DNA of 64,000 bases, from contig JADGFA010000001.1 of the NCBI GenBank assembly GCA_016744065.1, positions 62,001 through 126,000 on the forward strand, given 5' to 3'. The first letter of the stretch is position 1. Every line of letters starts with the position of its first letter. Below are positions 35,255 through 45,389 of the stretch, piece after piece. The DNA comes from Gammaproteobacteria bacterium. Its GTDB lineage: Bacteria; Pseudomonadota; Gammaproteobacteria; SZUA-229. The translations under genes were made by a program, and so were the position numbers. A model generated the notes under the pieces. The model searched no databases and was not told the origin of the DNA. It worked only from the letters and a program-made list of their open reading frames with translations.

Positions 35255-36904
35255 ATGCGAGTCTCTACAGCTCTTATTCATAATCAGGGTCTGCAAAATA
35301 TTCTTAGACAGCAGGAAGATTTAGTAAGGCTGCAAAATGAGTTGTCAGCAGAGAAAAAAATATTATCACCCTCAGATGATCCCAATGGTGCTGCTCGGGT
35401 TATTGATATAAATGAAGCACTGAGTCAGATTAAACAGTTTGGTGAAAATGCCAGTTACGCAACACAGCAATTAAATTTAGAAGAGACTACGCTTACCAGT
35501 GCAAATCTTGTTTTGCAGCGGGTACGTGAATTAGCGATACAGGCAGCGAATACAGGTGTAAATGATTTACAAAGTAACAAGGCAACTGCCAGTGAAATAA
35601 AAGAAAAATTGCAGGAGCTGTTTGATTATTCAAATGCAAAAGATGAAAATGGCGATTATATTTTTTCCGGTTTTCAGTCTAAAACACAGACCTTTACTAC
35701 TGATGGTGCAGGAAACTATACCTATAATGGTGATGAGGGTCAGACAGCTATTCAAATTGGTTCCAGCCGCCAGGTAACATCAAATAATTCAGGTGCAGAA
35801 ATTTTTCAGATGATTCGTGCAGGTAATGGTGATTTTTCTGTGGATGCTACTCGAACAAATGCGGGGACAGGAAAAATCTCCACGGGTTCAGTTGTTGATA
35901 GAACCGCTTTTCAAAATCATGATTATACTGTGCGCTTTATTGATGCAAGTAGTTATGAAGTATTTGATAACACCGCGGGCGCTGTCGTAGGCGTAACACC
36001 CAGGCCTTATAATGACGGTAGCTCAATTACATTTGATGGTATTGAAGTGAAGGTTTCAGGTGATCCAGTAGCAGGTGATGAGTTTACCGTTGAAGCCAGT
36101 CGCTTTCAGGATATATTTACTACATTAAATAACCTGGTGAGAGAGCTTGAAACACCGGGAACCGGTGACATAACCGGTAGTTTTGGAGGCGCTTATCTGG
36201 CTAATGGTTTTGCCAGTGCAGATGCGATTAGTTTTGATCTGGATTTTGATGGCGTCACACTTAATGTTGCTGCGGTAGCTGGAGCAACGGATGCACTGAC
36301 AGCAGGTAATTTGACAGGCGCTCTGGTTGCAGCAGGTGTTAATGATAACCTTGATGGTACTTTTACATTAAATGGAACAACACCTGGCCTGAGTGTTACT
36401 TTTTCAGTTAACCCGACTACCAGTGCAATAGAATTCAGAACAGATGGCGGTAATGGTGAAGTTTTTAGTAATCTTAATTTAAGTAATCTGGCGGATACGG
36501 GTAATGACGGTATTATGTTATTAAATAATAATGGCAGTAACACCGTAGCATCTGTTGCTTCCATAACATCCGCTATAGTGGGAGACACAGGTTTTTTTGC
36601 CGCAGGTGCACCCTCGAATTCTTTTTTATCTCAACAAATTGATAATGCGCTGAATAATATTGATCAGTCGATGGAGAATATTATTAATGTGCAAACCAGT
36701 ATTGGTGGGCGATTAAATTCTATTGATAGTCAGCTTGATGATAACGAAGTTAAATCTGTTCATTTGCAGGGAGTGAGGTCAGATATTCAGGACCTGGATT
36801 TTGCCGAAGCGATTAGTAATTTAACATTTCAAACAACAGCGCTACAAATAGCGCAGCAAACGTTTGTACGTGTTCAGGCATTGAGTTTATTTGAATTTAT
36901 TTAA
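35255..36904 (+). CDS. flgL: Flagellar hook-filament junction protein FlgL (extended)
   Basis: HAP3, the second junction protein, 549 residues, against about 317 in E. coli. The ends are conserved: MRVSTALIHNQGLQNILRQQEDL and ISNLTFQTTALQIAQQTFVRVQAL. Inserted in the middle are a module at about 202-283 (HDYTVRFIDASSYEVF to DPVAGDEFTVEAS) and one at about 305-415 (FGGAYLANGFASADAISFDL). These are the same two modules as in FlgK but in reversed order. It begins 2 bases after the flgK stop, so is probably translationally coupled. Confidence 0.95.
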   Translation: MRVSTALIHNQGLQNILRQQEDLVRLQNELSAEKKILSPSDDPNGAARVIDINEALSQIKQFGENASYATQQLNLEETTLTSANLVLQRVRELAIQAANTGVNDLQSNKATASEIKEKLQELFDYSNAKDENGDYIFSGFQSKTQTFTTDGAGNYTYNGDEGQTAIQIGSSRQVTSNNSGAEIFQMIRAGNGDFSVDATRTNAGTGKISTGSVVDRTAFQNHDYTVRFIDASSYEVFDNTAGAVVGVTPRPYNDGSSITFDGIEVKVSGDPVAGDEFTVEASRFQDIFTTLNNLVRELETPGTGDITGSFGGAYLANGFASADAISFDLDFDGVTLNVAAVAGATDALTAGNLTGALVAAGVNDNLDGTFTLNGTTPGLSVTFSVNPTTSAIEFRTDGGNGEVFSNLNLSNLADTGNDGIMLLNNNGSNTVASVASITSAIVGDTGFFAAGAPSNSFLSQQIDNALNNIDQSMENIINVQTSIGGRLNSIDSQLDDNEVKSVHLQGVRSDIQDLDFAEAISNLTFQTTALQIAQQTFVRVQALSLFEFI

Positions 36905-37276
36905 ACTTGTCATTTATTCAGTCTTCATAGGGGAAAAGTCCTGTTTTTTAAGTTCTGTTCTTTTAATCTATACCACCAAGAATTAACAAGTGATACCGTT
37001 TCGTAAGTCTCCTGATAGCATCATAGCAGGGGACGGTGCTTAAAAAGCGAAGTCCCTCCTCAGGTTTCATATTCATACGCGTTATCTTCCAGCCATTCTC
37101 CAGGTTCCAGCTCATCCGAACCTCCATTTTTCTTTAATATTTCTAACTAAACTCCTTGATGTGAATGAAAATAAATCTTTTTTTGTTTATTAGTGGTTAA
37201 TTATATTTCGTAAATATTTATACATAACAACAACTTAAGGTTTTTTTAGTGTATATAAATAAAAGTAAATAAAACC
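36905..37276. other. Non-coding gap between flgL and the flagellin promoter
   Basis: No gene is seen. It holds a complex hairpin at 37011-37064: CCTGA pairs with TCAGG outside, GGGAC (37030-37034) with GTCCC (37052-37056) inside, and GCTT with AAGC at the tip. It also holds a weak GGTTC/GAACC stem (37103-37107/37118-37122) followed by a T-rich run that could terminate flgL transcription. The GGGGACGGTGCTTAAAA part looks like fragments left by IS200/RAYT-type elements in other genomes; that comparison is from memory. Confidence 0.5.
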
Positions 37277-37303
37277 TAAAGGTATCTGCAAAGTGGACGA
37301 TAC
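37277..37303 (+). promoter_or_regulatory. Sigma-28 (FliA) promoter of the flagellin gene
   Basis: TAAA (37277-37280), 15 bases, GACGATAC (37296-37303): six of eight bases of the GCCGATAA -10 consensus at exact spacing. Transcription would begin near 37310, giving an 84-base leader. Confidence 0.8.
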
Positions 37304-37351
37304 ATTCATTGAGAACGAATTAAACATAATTCGCTGCAACCAGTTTTAGAC

Positions 37352-37379
37352 CTTTAGTCGCCTGGTAAGGCGACTGAAG
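37352..37379 (+). promoter_or_regulatory. Leader hairpin directly before the flagellin ribosome-binding site
   Basis: CTTTAGTCGCCT (37352-37363) pairs with AGGCGACTGAAG (37368-37379) around a GGTA loop, 12 bp with one G-U pair. It ends two bases before TTAGGAGA, the ribosome-binding site. It may stabilise the mRNA or control translation. Confidence 0.7.
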
Positions 37380-37393
37380 CTTAGGAGATAACC

Positions 37394-40006
37394 ATGCCTC
37401 AAGTCATTAATACCAACTTTTCATCATTGAATGCTCAGCGTAATCTGAATACGTCGCAGGGCAGTCTGCAAACATCATTACAACGTCTTTCATCTGGTTT
37501 ACGTATTAACAGTGCAAAAGACGATGCTGCGGGTCTTGCGATTTCAAATCGTTTTACTTCACAGATTAGAGGTCTGACTCAGGCATCACGTAATGCAAAT
37601 GATGGTATTTCCTTAGCGCAAACGGCTGAAGGTGCATTAGCTGAATCTACAAATATTTTACAACGTGTTCGTGAGCTGGCGATTCAGTCTGCTAACTCAA
37701 CTAACTCATCACAGGATAGATTAAGCTTACAGTCTGAAGTAAATCAGTTAGTTTCAGAGCTTGATCGTATTGCAAACACAACCACATTTAATGGCCTGAA
37801 ATTACTCGATGGCTCATTTACTGCACAGAGCTTCCAGATTGGTGCTGAAGCAAACCAGACCATTAATGTGAATGTATCAGGTGCAACCGCAGATACTATC
37901 GGTATTAACAAGGTAAGTAGTGATAATGCACAGGTTGGTCTTGAAGTGGCTACATCTGGTTTCTCGGTAGCAACTTCCGGTACAGCATTTAATGCATCAT
38001 CAACAGGTGCGACGCTAACCGCCTCAACGGGTACTCTGATTGCTGATCAGACTATTGCAGTAACAGGTCCAGCCGGTACTACAAATGTCACTATCTCGGC
38101 AGCTAATAATAACCGCGATGCTTCTGATATCGCGTCAGCGTTAAATAATATTGCAGGTGTACGAGCTACGGCTGATGCAAATAGTGCTTCATTTGCACTG
38201 ACTGCTGCACCTACTAATGCACAGGATAATGATGTTGTTTCATTTAGCTTGATTACGGGTGATGGTGCACAGACTCAGGCTATCAGTCTGACTGTTGATA
38301 CCGCAACTTATGAAACTGATTTTAATAATGCTATTCAAACAGCAGTGGGTAATATCAACACAGCAAATAGTGATAATGATCTTAGCTACAACACAACAAC
38401 AAAAACAATTACCAGTGCAAAAGGTGCCAATATTGGTATTGAAGCATTTGATGTGGCAGACAATGCAACCACAACGCTGGATAATTTCGTTGATGATACA
38501 ACAGGTGATGGTACCGGTTTCAACTTCACATTAGCGGGTACAGCATTAACAGTTGATCTGTCTGGCTCAGGCAATATTGCCGGTAACAGCCAGGCACAGA
38601 TTGCAACTGCAATTGCTGGGGTGATAAATGGTAATGGTGCTTTAACCACAGCAGGCGTTTCAGCTACCGTTGTTGGTGGTGGTGTAGAAATTACGCGAAC
38701 AGGTGAAGCGAATGTAGATATTACCGTAATGTCAGTTGCTGGTGGTACCACAGGTGATGGTGGTTTCAGTGTTAATCGTAATGATGCAGGAACATTAATA
38801 GCAGGTGGTGCAGGTCCCGTTGTATTAACTGAAGGTGGTACAGTTGCTGCTACAGTTGCATCGGTTGTTGTTGAAACAGATACCATTAACTTTGCAGGTA
38901 ACACGGTTACAGAAACAGGTGGTGCGGGTGATGAAGCTGCTGTGCAGGTTGGTACACTGACATTACTAATGGAAGATGCAGGTGTTAATGCTCAGTCCAG
39001 TGTTGCGGTAGGTGCAGCAAGTATTTTAAATGCAGCGGCAAATACAAATGCGACCCTGACAGCAGGTTCAGCCTTAAGTGATGTGGGCAGTGGTAACTTT
39101 ACTTCTTCGCAAACATTGACCGTTACAGGTGATGGTGTAGCAACAGTCGATGTTGCCGCAGATAGTACAGCAGCCCAGATCGTTTCTTCTATTAATAAGG
39201 TGGCTGATACTACGGGTGTAACTGCCTCTGCAACAACAACAGCGACTATTAGTAACCTGGATACAGATGGTATTGTTACTTTAACTCTGAATGGTTCAAC
39301 TGTTTCCGCTAATGTAACAACAACGGACTTAAGTGAACTATCAACGGCTATTAATGATAAATCAGGTGCTACGGGTATCAGTGCAGCAATAAGCGTAGAT
39401 GGTTCATCTATCGAACTGACTCACTCAACTGGTGATGACATTGATTTCCTTAACTTCTCACACTCTGCGGCAAATGTAGCAACAAGTACAGTTACTAATT
39501 TACGCATAACAGGTAGCGAAGGGGGCTCAGTTAATCTACAGGATGGTACTGCGATAGACTTAGACTCTACAGTAGTTGGTGGTAATGTTGAAATTCAGTC
39601 GAATGGTTCATTTACTGTTTCATCTAATGTGGATGAGTCAAGTGGTGGTTTATTTGCCGGTAATGCCAATGATACTAAAGCGAGTGCGCTACAAACTGTA
39701 AATAACATTGATATCAGTACTAAATCAGGTGCTAACCTGGCTATTGATATCGCTGATGGAGCACTGGCTAAAGTGGATAGTATTCGGGCAGACCTGGGTG
39801 CGATTCAAAACAGATTTAGTTCAACTATTTCTAATCTTAATACAGCCGTTGAAAACTTCAGTGCAGCGCGTAGTCGAATTCAGGATACAGACTTTGCTTC
39901 TGAAACAGCTAACCTGACACGATCTCAGGTACTGCAACAGGCAGGTGTAGCGATGTTAGCTCAGGCAAACTCACTACCACAGTTAGTATTAAGTCTACTT
40001 CAGTAA
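37394..40006 (+). CDS. fliC: Flagellin, very large
   Basis: The filament subunit, 870 residues, against about 500 in E. coli and 280-400 in many polar flagellins. The N-terminal D0/D1 region (about 1-175; [41 protein letters not shown]) and the C-terminal D1/D0 (about 778-870; [20 protein letters not shown], ending in LLQ) are conserved. The 600-residue centre is Ala/Thr/Asn/Asp-rich, with three Flagellin_IN-like segments (near 237-260, 589-612 and 643-668). I saw no Cys or Trp. It is the only flagellin gene in the window. It has a sigma-28 promoter and a leader hairpin, and FliS (42774) is the chaperone. Confidence 0.97.
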   Translation: MPQVINTNFSSLNAQRNLNTSQGSLQTSLQRLSSGLRINSAKDDAAGLAISNRFTSQIRGLTQASRNANDGISLAQTAEGALAESTNILQRVRELAIQSANSTNSSQDRLSLQSEVNQLVSELDRIANTTTFNGLKLLDGSFTAQSFQIGAEANQTINVNVSGATADTIGINKVSSDNAQVGLEVATSGFSVATSGTAFNASSTGATLTASTGTLIADQTIAVTGPAGTTNVTISAANNNRDASDIASALNNIAGVRATADANSASFALTAAPTNAQDNDVVSFSLITGDGAQTQAISLTVDTATYETDFNNAIQTAVGNINTANSDNDLSYNTTTKTITSAKGANIGIEAFDVADNATTTLDNFVDDTTGDGTGFNFTLAGTALTVDLSGSGNIAGNSQAQIATAIAGVINGNGALTTAGVSATVVGGGVEITRTGEANVDITVMSVAGGTTGDGGFSVNRNDAGTLIAGGAGPVVLTEGGTVAATVASVVVETDTINFAGNTVTETGGAGDEAAVQVGTLTLLMEDAGVNAQSSVAVGAASILNAAANTNATLTAGSALSDVGSGNFTSSQTLTVTGDGVATVDVAADSTAAQIVSSINKVADTTGVTASATTTATISNLDTDGIVTLTLNGSTVSANVTTTDLSELSTAINDKSGATGISAAISVDGSSIELTHSTGDDIDFLNFSHSAANVATSTVTNLRITGSEGGSVNLQDGTAIDLDSTVVGGNVEIQSNGSFTVSSNVDESSGGLFAGNANDTKASALQTVNNIDISTKSGANLAIDIADGALAKVDSIRADLGAIQNRFSSTISNLNTAVENFSAARSRIQDTDFASETANLTRSQVLQQAGVAMLAQANSLPQLVLSLLQ

Positions 40007-40051
40007 TAAGAGTAGTCAGGTGACAATCGTCAGAACAACTTTTGGTAAAGC

Positions 40052-40073
40052 GGTCGGTGAGTTTCTCGCCGCC
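40052..40073 (+). terminator. Hairpin after the flagellin gene
   Basis: GG(T)CGGTGAG and CTCGCCGCC form a stem of about 9 bp with one bulged T and a TTT loop, 45 bases after the flagellin stop. No T-tract follows, so it may be a terminator or a 3' stabiliser of the abundant flagellin mRNA. Confidence 0.5.
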
Positions 40074-40125
40074 GTGTTCTGGCGTTTGTTTAATAATACA
40101 TTTAATACTGTGAATAGGTGTGAAC

Positions 40126-40536
40126 ATGTCTAGTGATATCATGACCAGTCAGATTTCAAAAGATGTTCTGAGTTCATCATCTGTAGTTAAATCCAATTCT
40201 GCAAATGCTAATCAGATTGAAAATAGGCAGAAAATGGCTACTCAAGATGCCACCCTGGAAGGCAAGTCTTTACCGCCTGAAGCAAGAGAAGCGGAAATAA
40301 GTAGTGATGATTTAAAGCAGGCAGTGACTGAACTGAATCAACATATTCAAAATATAGAACGTGATTTATTTTTTAGTGTTGATGATAGTAGCGGTCGTAC
40401 CGTCGTTAAAGTGGTGAATTCAGAGACGGAAGAAGTTATTCGACAGATACCCTCGGAAGAAGTATTGCGTATTTCGCGTAGTATTCATGAGCAGATGGGT
40501 GATATCTCCGGTTTAATTTTTGAAACATCGGCATAA
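40126..40536 (+). CDS. flaG: FlaG family flagellar protein
   Basis: A small protein linked to filament length in polar flagella. It has 136 residues from the ATG at 40126 (AGG upstream; a GTG two codons earlier is less likely). The N-terminal half is polar and disordered. The C-terminal domain is typical: LNQHIQNIERDLFFSVDDSSGRTVVKVV-type sequence followed by EEVIRQIPSEEVLRI. It lies between flagellin and fliD, the standard place. Confidence 0.93.
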   Translation: MSSDIMTSQISKDVLSSSSVVKSNSANANQIENRQKMATQDATLEGKSLPPEAREAEISSDDLKQAVTELNQHIQNIERDLFFSVDDSSGRTVVKVVNSETEEVIRQIPSEEVLRISRSIHEQMGDISGLIFETSA

Positions 40537-40537
40537 T

Positions 40538-40553
40538 TGGCCTTTTAATTGCA
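40538..40553 (+). promoter_or_regulatory. Sigma-54 promoter of fliD
   Basis: TGGCCTTTTAATTGCA, GG at 40539-40540 and GC at 40551-40552, 12 apart. It begins two bases after the flaG stop codon and would start transcription near 40564, giving a 79-base leader for fliD-fliS-fliT. Confidence 0.85.
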
Positions 40554-40642
40554 GTTAGTTCTTCTGGCAGATTTGTAATTAATCATAAATAATGGTGGTT
40601 ATTTAGCAACAGGTTAAGTAGCCACATATTATCGAGGTTTTC

Positions 40643-42676
40643 ATGGCAACAATTTCGGCAGCAGGTATTGGTTCTGGACTCGATGTCAGTAGCATTCTGG
40701 AGCAGATTGTAGAAGCTGAGAGTGCGCCCACTGAAAATCGTCTCAATTTAAAAGAAGCAACCCTTCAGGCAGAACTCAGTGCCTTTGGCACATTGAAAGG
40801 TGCAGTTAGTTCTTTTCAGTCTTCTTTTGGAAAACTCACTTCGGCGTCATTATTTAATAGTAATAGTGTATCAGTGAGTGACTCCGATGTACTAAGTGCA
40901 TCATCATCCTCTATTGCTAAACCAGGTAGTTATTCTGTTGAGGTTAAAAGTCTGGCGCAATCTCATACATTGGCATCAATTGCCTTTGACAGTGTAGAGG
41001 ATGTTATAGGTAGTGGTACATTAACATTTAATTTTGGTACAACGGTTTATGATCCCGGAACTGATTATGCAACCGCTGATGATACGTATACCAGCTTTAC
41101 TAATAACACAGAACGCTCCAGTGAATCTGTGGTAATTGATAGTACGAATAATACGATTAGCGGTGTTCGTGATGCGATTAATAATGCAGATGTCGGTGTA
41201 ACGGCTTCGATTGTTGATGATGGTAATGGGTTTCGTTTATTAATCACTTCAGATGAACAGGGGCTGGATAATAGTCTGGGTATTACAGTTGATGAAGGCG
41301 GGGGTGTTGCCGATACGGATATGAGTGGATTATCTGTGTTAGCTTTTAACGGTGTTGCTACCAATGCAGAGCAAACACAGGCGGCATCTGATGCACTGTT
41401 AACAATAAATGGTTTAACGGTAGTACGTGAAAGCAATACGGTAACTGGAGCCATCTCAGGCGTCACCTTTAATTTAAAAACGGCTGATCCAGGTAATCCG
41501 GTACAGGTCAATATTACCAGTAGTAATGCCAGTGAAGCAGAAAAAAATATTGGCGCCTTCGTTACTTCATTTAATGAAATGGCCGCTGTTTTTAATGGCC
41601 TTACCGCTTATGGTGGTGCAGATGGGCAAAATGGCGTTTTGCTGGGTGATACAACCACAAGAAATATAATGCAGCAGATACGTCGTGAGCTGGGTGGTTT
41701 TGTTGATAATGCAGGTAGCTTTAGTAGCCTTAGCTCTATCGGCATAACAACGAACAGAGATGGTACGCTAGCACTTGATAGTGATGCACTTAAAACCGCA
41801 TTAAGTGATGATTTTGATTCAGTTGCACAATTATTTTATGCCAATGGCAATTCTTCAGATAGTGAGGTTATTGTTACCGGTAATAGTGTTGCAACACAGG
41901 AAGGGCGTTATAGTGTTTCAATTGCTGATCTTGCAACTAAGGGAGCATTTAGCGCAACAACAGTAGCCGGGCCGATTACTATTGATTCAAATAACAATAA
42001 ATTTTCATTTATTGTTGATGGAAAATCAACAAGTACAGTGGCTATTAGTCAGGCAACGTATACGGATATGGATGTTCTGGCTCAGGAAATAGAAAATCGT
42101 ATTAACAATACCAATTCTTTGCAGAGTAACAGTTTGGGTGTTTCTGTTTCTTATGAATCGGGTGCTTTTCAGATTACTTCAAATTCATATGGTTCTGACT
42201 CCAGTATTTCAGTTTCTTCACAAAACAGCAGCCTGGGTTTTGTTAGCGCAGGTGTTTCCACTGAGGGTACCGATGTAACGGGTTCTATTGGAGGGTTGCC
42301 GACAACGGGGTCAGGGCGTTTTTTAACAGGGACAGGCGCAGCATCGGGTCTGGTATTAGAAATCACCGGTAGTGGCACAGGAAGCCGTGGGAGCATTACT
42401 TTTTCACGGGGGCTGGCATCTAAATTAAATTCATTATTGTCTGAATTTCAAACAGAAAATGGTCAACTAACAGCAAAAACAGATAGCATTAATGACCAGA
42501 TAGAAAGTATTTCGCAGGAGCGTATTGATTTAATAGAACGCGTAACGGTAATAGAAGAGCGCTATAGAAAACAGTTTTCCGCTCTGGATGTATTAATTAG
42601 TCAGTTAAATACAACAAGTGATTTTTTACAGCAACAACTCGACTCTTTACCAGGTGTTACTTCTAATAACAGTTAG
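40643..42676 (+). CDS. fliD: Flagellar filament cap protein FliD
   Basis: HAP2, the pentameric cap that inserts flagellin at the filament tip. It is 677 residues, longer than E. coli FliD (468) but normal for polar flagella with extra head domains. The N-terminus is GIGSGLDVSSILEQIVEAE. The middle has the Flagellin_IN-type repeat (DAINNADVGVTASIVDDG) and the C-terminus the coiled region (LIERVTVIEERYRKQFSALD, then TTSDFLQQQL). It has its own sigma-54 promoter. Confidence 0.96.
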   Translation: MATISAAGIGSGLDVSSILEQIVEAESAPTENRLNLKEATLQAELSAFGTLKGAVSSFQSSFGKLTSASLFNSNSVSVSDSDVLSASSSSIAKPGSYSVEVKSLAQSHTLASIAFDSVEDVIGSGTLTFNFGTTVYDPGTDYATADDTYTSFTNNTERSSESVVIDSTNNTISGVRDAINNADVGVTASIVDDGNGFRLLITSDEQGLDNSLGITVDEGGGVADTDMSGLSVLAFNGVATNAEQTQAASDALLTINGLTVVRESNTVTGAISGVTFNLKTADPGNPVQVNITSSNASEAEKNIGAFVTSFNEMAAVFNGLTAYGGADGQNGVLLGDTTTRNIMQQIRRELGGFVDNAGSFSSLSSIGITTNRDGTLALDSDALKTALSDDFDSVAQLFYANGNSSDSEVIVTGNSVATQEGRYSVSIADLATKGAFSATTVAGPITIDSNNNKFSFIVDGKSTSTVAISQATYTDMDVLAQEIENRINNTNSLQSNSLGVSVSYESGAFQITSNSYGSDSSISVSSQNSSLGFVSAGVSTEGTDVTGSIGGLPTTGSGRFLTGTGAASGLVLEITGSGTGSRGSITFSRGLASKLNSLLSEFQTENGQLTAKTDSINDQIESISQERIDLIERVTVIEERYRKQFSALDVLISQLNTTSDFLQQQLDSLPGVTSNNS

Positions 42677-42773
42677 TCTTCATTTATTGTAAGCAGCTCA
42701 CTATTTAGTCAGCTATAACCAGTAGATGGATAAAGATAAGCCTGAAAAAAGGCCCCAAAATAGGAAAGTGCGA

Positions 42774-43184
42774 ATGCAAAACTCAGCAGCTATGAATCAA
42801 TATAAGCAGGTAGGTGTACAGGCAGCAGTCGGTAATGCTGATCCGCATACCTTAATCCAGATGCTTATTGATGGTGCGATACAGCGCTTAAATACAGCTA
42901 AAATGCATATGAAGCAAAATAATATAGCACTTAAAGGTGAGAGCATTAGTAAGGCTATTTCTATTCTTGATGGTTTACGAACATCACTGGATATGGAAAA
43001 AGGAGGTGAAATAGCTAAAAACCTTGAGTCCCTATATGATTATATGCAGCGTCAGTTACTGGCGTCTAATCTTGAAAATAAAATTGAAAATATTGATGAA
43101 GTACTTTCATTAATGAATGAAATTCGTGCAGGTTGGGTGAGTATTCCTCAGGATGTCAGGAACAGTAAGGCTCAGGAAAGCTAA
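42774..43184 (+). CDS. fliS: Flagellin export chaperone FliS
   Basis: A cytoplasmic four-helix chaperone for flagellin, 136 residues. The ATG at 42774 is preferred because TAGGAAAG lies 5 bases before it and the product starts like other FliS proteins (MNQYKQVGVQAAV). An in-frame ATG at 42726 would add 16 basic residues but has no ribosome-binding site. Family features include DPHTLIQMLIDGAIQRL and ISILDGLRTSLDMEKGGEIA, and the C-terminal SIPQDVR. Confidence 0.94.
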   Translation: MQNSAAMNQYKQVGVQAAVGNADPHTLIQMLIDGAIQRLNTAKMHMKQNNIALKGESISKAISILDGLRTSLDMEKGGEIAKNLESLYDYMQRQLLASNLENKIENIDEVLSLMNEIRAGWVSIPQDVRNSKAQES

Positions 43185-43190
43185 GCTGAC

Positions 43191-43502
43191 ATGCTACAGC
43201 ACAGACAACAGCAATGGGATAATATTTTACAGATGACGCAAATGCTACATCAGTTATCAGCCGATGAAAACTGGCAGGCAATGACTGAGCTTGAATCAGA
43301 GCGTTTTGGAATGCTGAAAGATTTTTTTTCAGAGCCTGTTGCGAAAATTGAAATCAATGTCGTTGAAGAGGGAATTCGTCAGATGATGAAAAGTGATGAC
43401 ATATTACTTCAACATAGTACACATCATCAGCAAAATATGTCTGAGGGCGTGAAAAAAATGTCCACCGGGCGTCAGGCTATTAAAGCGTATGGTCAGTTTT
43501 AA
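43191..43502 (+). CDS. fliT: FliT-like flagellar chaperone
   Basis: A 103-residue all-helical protein immediately downstream of fliS (6 bases), where FliT is expected. FliT binds FliD and in enteric bacteria restrains the master regulator. Sequence conservation in this family is low; the call rests on place, size and helix pattern. GGAAAG lies about 10 bases before the ATG. Confidence 0.75.
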   Translation: MLQHRQQQWDNILQMTQMLHQLSADENWQAMTELESERFGMLKDFFSEPVAKIEINVVEEGIRQMMKSDDILLQHSTHHQQNMSEGVKKMSTGRQAIKAYGQF

Positions 43503-43683
43503 AAACAGATTATCCTTATTTACTTAAATAGCCTGTAGCTTATCAGGCAATATCGCTTTATATCAGTTATCGTATATATAACCCGGATAAATTATAAGCA
43601 TTTTTAAATGACAATTTTTTGACATTCAGAAAATTCCTGCTTTACTTCGTTTATAGAAGTATTATTTGTAAAACAGGATTAAT

Positions 43684-45192
43684 ATGTCAGATACCTCGCT
43701 ACAACCAGCCATTCTTCTGGTTGAAGACGATTCACAGTTATTTAATGAAATAAAGTCACTCATGGGCTTTATGGGTTTTGATACTTTTTACGTAAATGAT
43801 CTTGATGCTTTAGCGGGTGCTTTAAATAATGGCGAGTTTATCTGCGTATTACTGGGGGCATTTAAGGGTGAGCGCTCCAGAGTCGAGGCGCTACAGAAAA
43901 TACAGTTATCAAATTTATCTGTTTTACTGTTTAATCAGGATAAAAGTAATTTAGATAAATATCAGTCTCAGTTCAAACATGTTTTATCCCACCTGGAAAT
44001 GCCCCTGAAATATGAGCCAGTGTCAGAAGCACTGAAAAAAGCCCGTGCTCCTGCTGCGGCTGTGGGCAAGCTAGTTAGTCGTATACCCAAACTGGGTGGT
44101 AATAGCGCCGCTATTCAATATGTACGAACCATGATTGAGCAGGTAGCAAAAACCAGCGCCAGTGTTTTAATTTTGGGTGAGTCTGGCACAGGAAAAGAAG
44201 TTGTCGCTCGAAATATTCATGCTTTATCTAATCGCTGTAAGGCGGGCTTTGTACCGGTAAACTGTGGTGCAATTCCAGCGGATCTTCTTGAAAGCGAATT
44301 GTTTGGTCATGAAAAAGGTGCTTTTACCGGGGCAATTAATTCACGTCAGGGGCGGTTTGAGTTAGCCGAAAAAGGTACCCTGTTTCTTGATGAAATAGGT
44401 GATATGAGTTTGCCGATGCAGGTGAAGTTATTGCGGGTTTTACAGGAGCGCACGTTTGAAAGAGTGGGTAGTAATAAAAGCATACAGTCTGATGTGCGTA
44501 TTTTAGCGGCAACTCACCGTAATCTTGAATTTAATATTAAAGATGGAAAATTTCGTGAAGATCTATTCTATCGTTTAAATGTATTTCCCATAGAACTGCC
44601 TTCATTACGCGAACGTCTTGAAGATGTTCCCTTCTTATTGCAGGATCAGGTCGATAAATTAGAGGCAGATAACAGAGGAAGTGTTCGTTTAACTGCTGAG
44701 GCTACTGAAATGTTAAGTCAGTATTCATGGCCTGGAAATGTGCGTGAGTTATCGAATCTGGTTGAGCGTTTATCTATTTTATATCCCGATAGCATTGTTG
44801 ATGCACAGCATTTACCACCTAAATATCAGCCAGTTTCAACATTTCAGCCAGTAGAAAAAACCTTTAAATCTGACCCGCCTTTTAATCCTGCGTTAATGTT
44901 TGCTGATCTGGATGAAAATGATGAAATAGAGAAAGGCTTACTTAGAAAGCTCCCAGATGACTTGCCTAAAAAAATATCTGATGGTTTTTCTGAAATGGCC
45001 ATAACAGAGAATGGGTCAACAATAGATGATGACGGTCTGGATTTAAAAGAACACCTGGCCGGGCTGGAAGTGCTTTTGATTAGGCAGGCTTTAGGTAAAA
45101 CAAAGGGCGTTGTTGCCCATGCAGCCAAACTACTTAAAATGCGTCGTACTACGCTGGTTGAGAAACTAAAAAAGTATGATATAAAAGCATAA
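43684..45192 (+). CDS. fleQ: Sigma-54-dependent flagellar master regulator FleQ
   Basis: An AAA+ enhancer-binding protein that activates class II flagellar promoters; in Pseudomonas it also binds c-di-GMP. There are 502 residues. The N-terminal FleQ/receiver-like domain (about 8-118) has an acidic pair (VEDDSQ) but no Asp at the phosphorylation site (VLLGAFKG), as in FleQ. The AAA+ core (about 140-375) has GESGTGKE (165-172) and the sigma-54 contact loop GAFTGA (212-217). A Fis-type helix-turn-helix is at the C-terminus ([22 protein letters not shown]). No sigma-54 site was found upstream; a TTGACA at 43619-43624 suggests a sigma-70 promoter. Confidence 0.96.
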   Translation: MSDTSLQPAILLVEDDSQLFNEIKSLMGFMGFDTFYVNDLDALAGALNNGEFICVLLGAFKGERSRVEALQKIQLSNLSVLLFNQDKSNLDKYQSQFKHVLSHLEMPLKYEPVSEALKKARAPAAAVGKLVSRIPKLGGNSAAIQYVRTMIEQVAKTSASVLILGESGTGKEVVARNIHALSNRCKAGFVPVNCGAIPADLLESELFGHEKGAFTGAINSRQGRFELAEKGTLFLDEIGDMSLPMQVKLLRVLQERTFERVGSNKSIQSDVRILAATHRNLEFNIKDGKFREDLFYRLNVFPIELPSLRERLEDVPFLLQDQVDKLEADNRGSVRLTAEATEMLSQYSWPGNVRELSNLVERLSILYPDSIVDAQHLPPKYQPVSTFQPVEKTFKSDPPFNPALMFADLDENDEIEKGLLRKLPDDLPKKISDGFSEMAITENGSTIDDDGLDLKEHLAGLEVLLIRQALGKTKGVVAHAAKLLKMRRTTLVEKLKKYDIKA

Positions 45193-45333
45193 AAAATAAG
45201 CATGAATAAAAAACAAACTAGATTCCTTATTTAAGACTGTTTTCCACGGCAAACCCCCTCCTCACTAGCCGAATAATTGACTTTTATTTGCCATCATATC
45301 TATAACTCTATGAAAAAAAAGGAAAAAATATTT

Positions 45334-45349
45334 TGGCATATTAAATGCA
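45334..45349 (+). promoter_or_regulatory. Sigma-54 promoter of fleS-fleR
   Basis: TGGCATATTAAATGCA, GG at 45335-45336 and GC at 45347-45348, 12 apart. The predicted start is near 45360, 30 bases before fleS. It fits FleQ activation of the next regulatory tier. Confidence 0.88.
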
Positions 45350-45389
45350 AGATTACTGCTAAGTCGAATAAGAGTGACATAAACACGAC

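Noticed and set aside
38386-38904. Long minus-strand open frame inside flagellin
   Set aside because: It mirrors the low-complexity Ala/Thr-rich coding strand; no ribosome-binding site or family similarity.
43619-43647. Full sigma-70 promoter of fleQ
   Set aside because: TTGACA is exact, but the segment 17 bases downstream (TTACTT) is too weak a -10 to list as a feature.
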